From: an uncultured Prevotella sp.
Lineage (GTDB): Bacteria > Bacteroidota > Bacteroidia > Bacteroidales > Bacteroidaceae
DNA length: 7,141 bases
Assembly: GCA_937892695.1 (NCBI GenBank)
Contig: CALBJK010000171.1
Coordinates: forward strand, 1-7,141
Reading direction: 5' to 3'
Shown: positions 1 to 6,148 of the stretch, piece by piece
How positions within the stretch are numbered: position 1 is the stretch's first letter
Layout of the letters: the number at the start of each line of letters is the position of its first letter
Translations under genes and position numbers: made by a program
Notes under the pieces: generated by a model
What the model saw: only the letters and a program-made list of their open reading frames with translations
The model's database searches: none
What the model was told of the DNA's origin: nothing

Positions 1-363
1 TTCGCCTTTGAAGGTTGTCCATCCTCCATTTCCCCATACGAGGAAGTTGAGAGTATACTTAGTACCGGCCTTCAATTCGATTTCTGGAGAAATCAGCCAG
101 TCGTCGGTTTGAGGGTTGTACTCTTGAAGCGAATGAGCTAAAACGGCAGCCTTGTTGTTGCCGTCGTATGCCCAAGCCGCACCGCCGTTGTTGTTGAGCA
201 CGGTGAAATCAAGGAAGTCGTCCTCGGTGTCGAATGTTTCCGAGAAGACCGCATTCGCCGTGACGCTTTCCGTTCCCGGTGAGGTACTGCCCTGCGCATT
301 CATCCCGAGAGGAGTGATGGCAAGGAGCGAACCCATTAAAAGATTTGTAAACCTTTTGTCCAT
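1..363 (-). CDS. Secreted choice-of-anchor-J (cleaved-adhesin-like) protein, N-terminal part only
   Basis: The reading frame is open from an ATG at 363-361 to the left edge, giving 121 residues with no stop, so the C-terminal part lies outside the window. Residues 1-23 form a signal peptide (basic MDKR, hydrophobic core MGSLLAITPLG, then N-A-Q), so the protein is exported. From about residue 39 the pattern F-S-E-T-F-D, then D-F-T-V-L-N, a W-A-Y-D segment, and D-D-W-L-I-S-P-E-I-E-L followed by A-G-T-K-Y-T-L-N-F is characteristic of the choice-of-anchor J / cleaved adhesin jelly-roll domain. This domain is common in Bacteroidota surface and T9SS-secreted proteins, including adhesins and proteases. 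What follows the domain, such as a catalytic or sorting domain, cannot be seen, so the full function is unknown. The ATG lies 35-45 bases downstream of a strong Bacteroidota-type promoter, which supports this start. An internal Met at residue 10 would cut into the signal peptide. Confidence 0.82.
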   Translation of the reverse strand, partial: MDKRFTNLLMGSLLAITPLGMNAQGSTSPGTESVTANAVFSETFDTEDDFLDFTVLNNNGGAAWAYDGNNKAAVLAHSLQEYNPQTDDWLISPEIELKAGTKYTLNFLVWGNGGWTTFKGE

Positions 364-405
364 AAAATACTATTTTGGTTAGACAAACAGAAAAATTCTA
401 TATTG

Positions 406-436
406 CAAAAGTATCTAAAAGTAAAATAACTGCAAA
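406..436 (-). promoter_or_regulatory. Bacteroidota sigma-ABfr-type promoter for the choice-of-anchor-J gene
   Basis: On the minus strand a TTTG (-33 element, 436-433) is followed after exactly 19 bases by TACTTTTG (413-406). This matches the Bacteroidota housekeeping consensus TTTG-N19-21-TAnnTTTG. Transcription would start near 398-400, leaving a leader of about 35-38 bases before the ATG at 363. There is no clear Shine-Dalgarno sequence, which is normal in this phylum. Confidence 0.72.
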
Positions 437-519
437 GAATATAGCCTTCGGCCGAGTATAAATTCATGAAATTATACGTAATCAGTTGTATTCTGACAGA
501 AAATTGTACGTTGGGATGT

Positions 520-640
520 ATGTTTAGTTATTAATGTTTTGTGTTTCGCTAATGTTTAGTTATTAGTGTTTAATGTTTAATTACGGGCATCCTGCGTGTT
601 GCGTCAATGTTTAATTGTCAATGTTTGATGTTTAGCTGCG
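520..640. repeat. Degenerate ATGTTTA-type direct repeats
   Basis: A 14-base sequence ATGTTTAGTTATTA occurs identically at 520-533 and 552-565. Shorter relatives built on AATGTTTAATT, ATGTTTGATG and ATGTTTAG follow down to about 634. The segment is noncoding and has the look of decayed minisatellite-type sequence. No function can be assigned. Confidence 0.6.
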
Positions 641-643
641 AAC

Positions 644-789
644 ATCCAGTAGAGACACCCCTCCGGTGCGTCTCACAACAAGAATGCCACCTACGGTGGA
701 AACGATGTGACGGGCAAAAACATTGATTGTAATTTTGTTGACATTTCCGCTTTGGAGATGCACCGGAGGGGCTTATCTACACGCTGGAT
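644..789. repeat. 146-bp element with imperfect terminal inverted repeats (MITE-like or large hairpin)
   Basis: The arms 658-674 (CCCCTCCGGTGCGTCTC) and 755-771 (GAGATGCACCGGAGGGG) are complementary at 16 of 17 positions, the remaining pair being a possible G-U wobble. The complementarity continues outward with gaps: TAGAGA at 650-655 against TATCTA at 774-779, and ATCCAG at 644-649 against CTGGAT at 784-789. The interior holds a small perfect hairpin, CCACC-TAC-GGTGG at 687-699. There is no open frame for a transposase and no clear target-site duplication. It could be a non-autonomous mobile repeat, a structured RNA or a large cruciform; the sequence alone does not decide. Confidence 0.6.
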
Positions 790-824
790 ACCCGTTAGTA
801 AACAGCAATGAATAAGCCCGAATT

Positions 825-912
825 CCAATATGCCGCATTTCACGTTCCAATATGCCGCATATTGGAAGCTAATATGCCGCATATTGCACTCTAATATGCC
901 GCATATTGCAAA
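825..912. repeat. Four 22-bp tandem units, each centred on a perfect or near-perfect palindrome
   Basis: Units begin at 825, 847, 869 and 891. Each carries AATATGC-C-GCATATT, a 7-base inverted repeat around a single central C; the centres lie at 834, 856, 878 and 900, exactly 22 bases apart. The second unit is palindromic over 19 bases (CCAATATGCCGCATATTGG). The first is degenerate in its right half (GCATTT). The last two are identical over at least 18 bases. The flanks between palindromes vary more than the cores. This suits an array of operator-like protein-binding sites on one face of the helix, or simply a tandem repeat that expanded by slippage. It sits downstream of the regulator gene and about 460 bases upstream of the choice-of-anchor-J start. 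Confidence 0.85.
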
Positions 913-1030
913 ACGGTCTTATAGCAAGCGGCGGTTGCATCCTTAATGAAGAGGATTTTGTTTACGCGCATGCCTGTAATTCTAATCACAAATCACGCTT
1001 GACAATCCATCTAAAAAGAATCAAGAAAAG

Positions 1031-2836
1031 CTATGACTGTGCGCGGCGTTTCTCCTTAGACAGACGGATATACTCGGAAGGTGACAAGCCGGTGTTGTGC
1101 TTGAAGGAGGTGAAGAAAGACATACGCGACCTGAAACCGACGCTGTTTGACAGGGCTTCGATTGTAAGATTGTCGTAAGCTCCACTATTAATGCGGCGGC
1201 AAGCCTCTTTTATACGGTAGTCGTTGATGAAGGCACTGAAGTTGCCGCCGGTCTTTTCGTTTACTACCTGTGACACATACTTATAATTGCTATCTACCAG
1301 TTCGGCCAGACGAGCCACTGAGAAGTCAGAAGAATAGACCTCGTCACTGTCCGTCATCACTTCGACGATAGCAGACATCAGCGCGTTTTTATCATCCTCG
1401 GAGAGTCCGCTGTTCTTATATTTGGCATTGGCCGAAACCGAAGGAACAGTGCTGCCGGCTGAAACATCCTTGTCTTGCTGTGCCGTAATGCTCTCATACG
1501 CTATACGCGCGGCCTCGGTACGGGCATCGGCGGCGGCTTTCTCTGCATCGGCCTTGGCGGCCATCAGTCCGCTGATTTCCTTTTTGTGTAGTTTGCGCAG
1601 CTCATCCTCGGCATCCTGTATCTCGTTGTTCTTCTTGAACAGCACCCGGTTGGCCTGGTTAAGCTCGCGGTTTTTTCTGTAGACAACGGCAAGCAATGAT
1701 CCGACAACACCGACCACACACAACACAACGACAAATACTATGAGTCCTACACGCTGACGTCGGCGCATGTCCTCGATTTGCTTGTTGGCTTTCTCTATCC
1801 TACCGAGAAACTCCAGTTCGCTCACTCCCATCACCTGCTGATAGTTCTGGAGCGAATCCTTCAACATGAAATATTTACGCCGGTAGTCATCAGAGGACTT
1901 ATGGTCGCCGGTTTTGGCGTAGTACTGCTGCAACAACTGATAGACTTCCAGCTTGCCATCCTTCATGTTGTACTGATTGGCAAGAACTTCGGCCTTAATC
2001 ATACTACGTATGGCTGAGGTATAATCGCCGGCTGCAGCATGGGCTACAGAGATATTCTCGTAGGCATTGAAACGGAGACGGAGATGTTCCACCCTCTTGC
2101 TGACAATTGAAAGCTGACGGGTGAATATTGCGACAGCCTCACGTGGACGTTTCTTATATATCAAGAAGTAGCCTTGATAGAGCAGTTCGGTGTACTCAAA
2201 CTCTACATTCTTCTTCGACCGTGACATGTATCTGAGATATTCGTCTTGCAAACGGACTACGTTGTCAAAATTGCCCAGAGTCCACTCTACAGCTATCAGA
2301 TTGGCAAAGGCAAGATTGGCAACCTCATACATCTTTACTTTGCCTGCATTCTGTAACGCCTTGCGGAAATTGTCGACAGCCTTGCGGTTAAGGTTGTCGT
2401 CTTTCCACTGAGCAGCCATTGTCTGATACATGTTGCCGTAGTTCAGATAGACGCGCGGAAGTATGTCGTCGATACCTTCGGCTGCCTGCTTCGATTTTTC
2501 GAGATAGTCGAACGACTTGGAATAGTCAAAATAGGAAAAGAAATATACCATCCATAATCCCATATATGCCTCGCACAGTTCGCGCCGCTCTGCCCTGTCC
2601 TTTGCTTTTGACAGACGGTTGGCCACAATAGAGAAGCATACCAGCGAGCTGTCGGGCTTCTGCCGCTGTGCAAAAAAGTAGCCGTTGCCCTTGTCTATAA
2701 GCTGTCGCGACGGCATATTCTGCCAATGCATGTACACTTCGGTCTGAGCTTTTACTCTTTCTGAGACAAAGGACAAGACCAGTGTCCATATTAATATAAT
2801 AGACATACAAAACGGCTTAATACGGTTATTTCGCAT
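1031..2836 (-). CDS. Membrane-anchored TPR sensor / AraC-family transcriptional regulator
   Basis: This 601-residue protein combines sensing and DNA binding in one chain. Residues 1-31 form a signal peptide or first membrane anchor (hydrophobic stretch CMSIILIWTLVLSFV, then K-A-Q). About residues 45-355 are helical TPR-like repeats, for example the G-D-Y-T-S-A-I segment and the tyrosine-rich helix ending D-S-L-Q-N-Y. A single transmembrane helix (VGLIVFVVVLCVVGVVGSLL) lies near 362-383, followed by a charged, alanine-rich coiled coil to about 450. The C-terminal 100 residues are an AraC-type double helix-turn-helix: first motif around S-V-A-R-L-A-E-L-V, second around L-T-I-E-A-L-S-N-S-V-G-F, ending G-L-S-P-S-E-Y-I-R. 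This order is familiar in Bacteroidota, where such proteins are thought to sense periplasmic or envelope signals and bind DNA while in the membrane. There is no kinase or receiver domain, so it is not a hybrid two-component system. The gene is monocistronic and divergent from the propeller gene, which it may regulate. The ATG at 2836 follows a consensus promoter. Confidence 0.87.
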   Translation of the reverse strand: MRNNRIKPFCMSIILIWTLVLSFVSERVKAQTEVYMHWQNMPSRQLIDKGNGYFFAQRQKPDSSLVCFSIVANRLSKAKDRAERRELCEAYMGLWMVYFFSYFDYSKSFDYLEKSKQAAEGIDDILPRVYLNYGNMYQTMAAQWKDDNLNRKAVDNFRKALQNAGKVKMYEVANLAFANLIAVEWTLGNFDNVVRLQDEYLRYMSRSKKNVEFEYTELLYQGYFLIYKKRPREAVAIFTRQLSIVSKRVEHLRLRFNAYENISVAHAAAGDYTSAIRSMIKAEVLANQYNMKDGKLEVYQLLQQYYAKTGDHKSSDDYRRKYFMLKDSLQNYQQVMGVSELEFLGRIEKANKQIEDMRRRQRVGLIVFVVVLCVVGVVGSLLAVVYRKNRELNQANRVLFKKNNEIQDAEDELRKLHKKEISGLMAAKADAEKAAADARTEAARIAYESITAQQDKDVSAGSTVPSVSANAKYKNSGLSEDDKNALMSAIVEVMTDSDEVYSSDFSVARLAELVDSNYKYVSQVVNEKTGGNFSAFINDYRIKEACRRINSGAYDNLTIEALSNSVGFRSRMSFFTSFKHNTGLSPSEYIRLSKEKRRAQS

Positions 2837-2871
2837 ATCGTTTAGTTTATCATCACCCTGTTTATCAATTG

Positions 2872-2903
2872 CAAAAATACAAAATAATTATATTTCGGAC
2901 AAT
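2872..2903 (-). promoter_or_regulatory. Promoter of the TPR/AraC regulator
   Basis: On the minus strand TATTTTTG (2879-2872) is an exact TAnnTTTG -7 element. Twenty bases upstream lies ATTG (2903-2900), one mismatch from the -33 TTTG. Transcription would begin near 2865, leaving a leader of about 29 bases before the ATG at 2836. Confidence 0.65.
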
Positions 2904-3043
2904 TTTTTGTCAGGAAATGGCAACAAAAAACAACAAGTAAACATCAGTAATCAAACATTACAGTTCCTACCGACGTACAATAAAAAGCAAAAAGAGGAAT
3001 CGGAAAGTACATTTTCATGAATTTAGACACAAGCAACGAAACT

Positions 3044-3078
3044 TTTGTCGAATAAAAGAAAGAGAAATAATACTTTTG
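3044..3078 (+). promoter_or_regulatory. Promoter of the propeller-protein gene
   Basis: TACTTTTG at 3071-3078 is an exact TAnnTTTG -7 element. A TTTG at 3044-3047 lies 23 bases upstream, slightly longer than the usual 19-21, so the -33 assignment is less sure than the -7. Transcription would start near 3085, about 26 bases before the ATG at 3111. This rules out the in-frame TTG at 3045 as a start, since it would lie inside the promoter. Confidence 0.62.
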
Positions 3079-3110
3079 CGAAATCATGTAAGAATCAAAA
3101 GCAAGCAAAT

Positions 3111-4385
3111 ATGAAGAAAGGACTACTTTTAATCTCTTCGCTGCTCGTTTCGTGCAGCCTGGCAGCACAGACCATCGACTGGCTGCCTTCAGACGACACT
3201 CACGACTATCAAGGCATAGCCCTCTCTGCCAACGGCAGATACATAGCAGGACTGAGTAAGGCCACAGCTAGCGGTTTTGTGTGGGATACTACTGACAAGA
3301 AAGAATATCTGAGCGGTGAAGAGAACGGCTCCATTCTTACCGGAGTATCGGACAACGGAATAGCCGTAGGCTACGACACCTACGACGCTCCTACGATTAT
3401 CGACATAACGACTAACCAGACTTCAGTCATAGAAGAAGGCATCGCGGCAACACCCTATTCCGTGTCGAGTGACGGGAAAGTTATAGTAGGATACATGACC
3501 GGCGACGACGGCAATGTACACGCCTGCCTCTGGAAAGACAGACAACGCACCATGCTACCCGAACCGACAGCCGAAGAAGCCGGACTGGGCGGCGTACTGG
3601 GTACAGACGCAAAATGGGTGAGCAAAGACGGTTCTGTCATTCTCGGCAACATTTTCGAAGATATGTACGGACAGGGATGGCCGCTGGCTATGATATGGAG
3701 ACTGCAGGAAGACGGAACGTACAAGCCAGATTGCATCTACAGCGACTTCTACGACGTGGAGAGCAACGCCTCAAAACCTTACTACTCGTTTGAGGCAGCA
3801 GGCATAAGCGACAACGGCAAATGGGTGTCGCTGAAGACAAAAAGCTATGGGACATACCAAGGACAGACGGCTCTAAATCCCGACCGTCTGGCAAGGATGA
3901 ACATAGAGACGAGACAGGTGAAGGAATGCGTACCGGGCAACGGGCTGCTAGAATTGGGATACATAACAGGTGGTATCTCTAACGACGGCACGGTGGTCGG
4001 AGCAATCAACCCGAACAATCGTCAAGCTGTAATATGGAAAGCAGGAGAGGCTTCAGCAAGGACTTTGGCAATGGGCCACGGCCTTATGGAGATTAGCGAA
4101 TTATACAACAGTGCGGCAATCGGAATATCAGCCGACGGACGCTACATAACTGGATTCGGAAAAGTAGAAGAAGGTGCTTCGAAAACGTTCTGGATTGACA
4201 CAAAGGGCACGACAAACGGAATAGCAAATGCCGAGACGACAGCTAAGCACGTTACAACTTCAGTGTATGATGTAGACGGAACATTTGTCGGTTCGTCAAC
4301 AAAGAGTCTGCCAAAGGGCATTTACATCGTAAAGACGAGTGGCGGAAAGGCCACAACATCAAAGAAGATTATTGTAAATAAATAA
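3111..4385 (+). CDS. Secreted propeller-like repeat protein with T9SS-type C-terminal tail
   Basis: This 424-residue exported protein has no assigned function. Residues 1-20 are a signal peptide (MKKGLLLISSLLVSCSLAAQ). The body holds seven copies of a short motif close to [IV]-S-x-[DN]-G-x-x-[IV]-x-G, near residues 36-47, 79-87, 118-127, 170-179, 232-241, 289-297 and 339-348. Four copies have a hydrophobic-W strand nearby (A-C-L-W, A-M-I-W, A-V-I-W, F-W-I-D). Repeats are 39-62 residues apart, which suits a seven-bladed beta-propeller resembling HAF-repeat proteins. After a Thr/Ala-rich linker (about 365-380), residues 380-424 (S-V-Y-D-V-D-G, then P-K-G-I-Y-I-V-K, ending K-K-I-I-V-N-K) match the style of the type A T9SS sorting domain. 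Export through the outer membrane is therefore likely. No catalytic motif is evident. The ATG at 3111 is chosen because it begins a full signal peptide just after the promoter. An L-V-S-C sequence at 12-15 leaves a small chance of lipoprotein processing. Confidence 0.8.
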   Translation: MKKGLLLISSLLVSCSLAAQTIDWLPSDDTHDYQGIALSANGRYIAGLSKATASGFVWDTTDKKEYLSGEENGSILTGVSDNGIAVGYDTYDAPTIIDITTNQTSVIEEGIAATPYSVSSDGKVIVGYMTGDDGNVHACLWKDRQRTMLPEPTAEEAGLGGVLGTDAKWVSKDGSVILGNIFEDMYGQGWPLAMIWRLQEDGTYKPDCIYSDFYDVESNASKPYYSFEAAGISDNGKWVSLKTKSYGTYQGQTALNPDRLARMNIETRQVKECVPGNGLLELGYITGGISNDGTVVGAINPNNRQAVIWKAGEASARTLAMGHGLMEISELYNSAAIGISADGRYITGFGKVEEGASKTFWIDTKGTTNGIANAETTAKHVTTSVYDVDGTFVGSSTKSLPKGIYIVKTSGGKATTSKKIIVNK

Positions 4386-4407
4386 ATTGAATCAGTTTAT
4401 CATCATG

Positions 4408-4448
4408 AGAACGCCCGGCATACAGCGGTATGCAAAGGACGTTCTTTT
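4408..4448 (+). terminator. Rho-independent terminator after the propeller-protein gene
   Basis: An outer stem AGAACGCC (4408-4415) pairs with GG-A-CGTTCT (4437-4445, one bulged A). An inner stem GCATA (4418-4422) pairs with TATGC (4429-4433) around the loop CAGCGG. The structure ends in TTTT at 4445-4448. It starts 23 bases after the stop codon at 4385, so the two plus-strand genes are probably separate transcription units. Confidence 0.7.
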
Positions 4449-4514
4449 AACATTGTACGATTGGCGCATTCAAACAAAACGCCAGAGAACAGCTCATTTA
4501 CGAAACAGAATGAT

Positions 4515-4522
4515 TAACTTTG
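4515..4522 (+). promoter_or_regulatory. -7 element of the PNGase F-like gene promoter
   Basis: TAACTTTG at 4515-4522 is an exact TAnnTTTG element 43 bases before the ATG at 4566. No good TTTG-like -33 element is present at the expected distance; TTTA at 4497-4500 is too close (14 bases). The promoter may therefore be weak or activator-dependent. Confidence 0.5.
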
Positions 4523-4565
4523 CAACCAGTAACACAACATATTATCAATAAAAGATAAAAAGATT

Positions 4566-5951
4566 ATGACAAAATCTACAAAACTGAAATGCACAGCCGC
4601 CTCTCTAATGGCCGCAGCACTGTCTCTCACGGTTACAGCCCAGACAGAAGAGACTGAACTGAAACTATTCGATGCCGTCACTTTCTACGATGGTTATCTG
4701 TTCGACAAGAATCCGGACAAAGACCTCAACGACGGAATCCTTCGTCACAGCACGTCGCTCTACGCAGTGAAGATGACCGACGAACAGCTAGACAAAATCG
4801 GAAGCAAATTTGATATTGCCGTGACCGTAAAGGCTTGTTGCGACAACTACGACCGCATAGGCAACATCAACCTTGCGCTCGTACCAAAGGACAGCACTAC
4901 GTACAACCCCGACTATAACACACGCATAGAGCTAGGACGCTTCATCACGCCGTTCATGGACAAGAACAAGAAGCCCGACGAGGTGCCATACAGCTATTCG
5001 ACCGACTATCTGAGCTACATTCTGCGCGACCGCTCGCTTAGAGACAAATACAACTTTTGGGTTGAGTTTGAACTGTTCGGTGTGCCCTACGCTGCCAATG
5101 AGCAGATAGCAGGATGCGCCGGACGGAGCGACGTGTTCAAAGGAACGCTCGTGTTCAAGACCAGCAAACCGGCCGAACCAGAGACCGACGACGACGTGCT
5201 AGTGCCTATCGTAATGAAGAAGCCCGAATATAAGGGCGGCAACCTCAACAACTACAGCGAGCAAGGCACCGACACCATCGGCAAAACCACAAAGACATGG
5301 GAGTTTGACGTGCCAGAGGATGTGGCCGACGGACAGATTGTGCTCATAACATCTAACCACGGAGCTAACAGCGGCGGCGAAGAGTATAACCGCCGGTGGC
5401 ACTACGTTTATGTGGACGACCAGCTGCTGCTCAACTACAAGCCGGGACGCAGCTCGTGTGAACCGTTCCGCAAGTACAACACTCAGGCCAACGGAATATA
5501 CGGCTACTACAAGAAGAGTGACGCAGCATGGCAGTCGTTCAGCAACTGGTGTCCGGGCGACGTGATAGACAACCGCATCATCGGTCTGGGAGCAGTAAAG
5601 GCCGGGAAACACAAAGTGCGCATCAGCGTACCCGATGCAAAGTTTAACGGGAAGCAGGGCGACATACCAGTATCGATGTTCTTCCAGGGACTGAAGCAGG
5701 GTACACTTACCGCAATTTCGACCCCGACAACAATGAAAGAGGAAGTGAAAGTAAGAATAAACGGAGGACGGCTGTCAGTAAGTTCCGACGAATATATTGT
5801 CAGCACTGAGGTGTATGACACGAACGGACGCTGCCTCTACCGTGCTGACAACGGTAACGACATAGACGTAAGTTCTTACTCGCACGGCATCTATCTCGTC
5901 AATGTAGAGCTGGCCGACGGCATCATCGAAACTCACAAGATAGCACTGTAA
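4566..5951 (+). CDS. Secreted PNGase F-like peptide-N4-(N-acetyl-beta-glucosaminyl)asparagine amidase with T9SS-type tail
   Basis: This 461-residue protein resembles Flavobacterium/Elizabethkingia PNGase F, which cleaves whole N-glycans from asparagine and turns the Asn into Asp. Residues 1-25 are a signal peptide ending T-A-Q. The N-terminal jelly-roll (about 31-200) carries C-D-N-Y-D-R (92-97), matching C-D-E-W-D-R of PNGase F, E-L-G-R-F-I-T-P-F (122-130), matching E-I-G-R-F-I-T-P-Y, and W-V-E-F (165-168). The C-terminal jelly-roll (about 211-378) carries V-P-I-V, G-G-E-E-Y-N-R-R-W-H (270-279) and N-W-C-P-G (327-331). By recalled alignment the catalytic acids Asp60, Glu118 and Glu206 correspond to D96, E167 and E273, so the enzyme is probably active. 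C298 and C329 fit the conserved disulfide; the Cys204-Cys208 pair of PNGase F is absent. Residues 385-461 (V-Y-D-T-N-G-R, G-I-Y-L-V-N-V, ending H-K-I-A-L) resemble a type A T9SS sorting domain, which the classical enzyme lacks. The gene appears monocistronic. Confidence 0.8.
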   Translation: MTKSTKLKCTAASLMAAALSLTVTAQTEETELKLFDAVTFYDGYLFDKNPDKDLNDGILRHSTSLYAVKMTDEQLDKIGSKFDIAVTVKACCDNYDRIGNINLALVPKDSTTYNPDYNTRIELGRFITPFMDKNKKPDEVPYSYSTDYLSYILRDRSLRDKYNFWVEFELFGVPYAANEQIAGCAGRSDVFKGTLVFKTSKPAEPETDDDVLVPIVMKKPEYKGGNLNNYSEQGTDTIGKTTKTWEFDVPEDVADGQIVLITSNHGANSGGEEYNRRWHYVYVDDQLLLNYKPGRSSCEPFRKYNTQANGIYGYYKKSDAAWQSFSNWCPGDVIDNRIIGLGAVKAGKHKVRISVPDAKFNGKQGDIPVSMFFQGLKQGTLTAISTPTTMKEEVKVRINGGRLSVSSDEYIVSTEVYDTNGRCLYRADNGNDIDVSSYSHGIYLVNVELADGIIETHKIAL

Positions 5952-5965
5952 CCAGACGTATGGGC

Positions 5966-5992
5966 AAAAAAATGGGGCACCGCTGTGTCCCA
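5966..5992 (-). terminator. Terminator between convergent genes, strongest for the glutamate synthase-like gene
   Basis: TGGGGCAC (5973-5980) and GTGTCCCA (5985-5992) form an 8-bp stem, one pair being a G-U wobble, around the loop CGCT. Seven A residues at 5966-5972 become a run of seven U on the minus strand, making a textbook rho-independent terminator for leftward transcription. On the plus strand the hairpin lies 21 bases after the PNGase F-like stop but is followed only by a weak T-run (CCTTTGTT), so it could act in both directions with unequal strength. Confidence 0.75.
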
Positions 5993-6148
5993 ACCTTTGT
6001 TAACCTTAAATCTAATACCATGAAAAACGTTACAAAATTATGAATTTTATTTTACACGGCAAATTTTTAAGCCGACATTCATCACAATTCATCTCGTTTT
6101 CATTATTTTATTGATTTACGTCAATGATTCATCTAAAGACTGCAGAGT

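Larger units (their letters stand above)
364..1030. other. Repeat-rich intergenic region without a supported gene
   Basis: This 667-base stretch separates the stop of the AraC-type regulator (1031) from the start of the choice-of-anchor-J gene (363), both on the minus strand. It holds the promoter at 406-436, AT-rich degenerate direct repeats (520-640), an inverted-repeat element (644-789) and a 22-bp tandem palindrome array (825-912). Short open frames exist on both strands, but they run through repeats or into the regulator gene and show no recognisable protein signature. No convincing terminator with a T-run was found directly downstream of the regulator stop; 913-1030 shows only weak hairpins. 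Confidence 0.7.
2837..3110. promoter_or_regulatory. Divergent intergenic control region
   Basis: These 274 bases separate the regulator (minus) from the propeller-protein gene (plus) and contain a promoter for each. The middle part, about 2904-3043, is AT-rich, with a short direct repeat AAACAT at 2940-2945 and 2954-2959 and no open frame worth calling. It is the natural place for an operator if the regulator controls itself or its neighbour, but no clear long palindrome is visible. Confidence 0.5.

Noticed and set aside
825..912. Possible CRISPR array
   Set aside because: The units are directly tandem with 22-bp period, no unique spacers of 25-40 bases are present, and no cas genes are nearby.
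906..1178. Open frame of 90 codons on the plus strand
   Set aside because: It begins inside the tandem repeat and runs antisense into the end of the regulator gene. It has no signature, and the regulator frame there is clearly a real AraC domain.
3045..3110. Upstream extension of the propeller protein from a TTG at 3045
   Set aside because: It would put 22 charged residues before a complete signal peptide and place the start inside the promoter's own elements.
3111..3155. Lipoprotein signal in the propeller protein (L-V-S-C at residues 12-15)
   Set aside because: The hydrophobic region continues past the cysteine to a typical A-A-Q cleavage site, and a T9SS-like tail suits signal peptidase I processing better. 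It is not fully excluded.
4462..4484. Small hairpin TGGCG/CGCCA downstream of the terminator
   Set aside because: Only five base pairs with a 13-base loop and no T-run; it is probably chance.
5199..5612. 137-codon open frame antisense to the PNGase F-like gene
   Set aside because: It lies wholly inside a gene with clear family motifs. Such frames arise from the codon pattern, and it shows no domain of its own.
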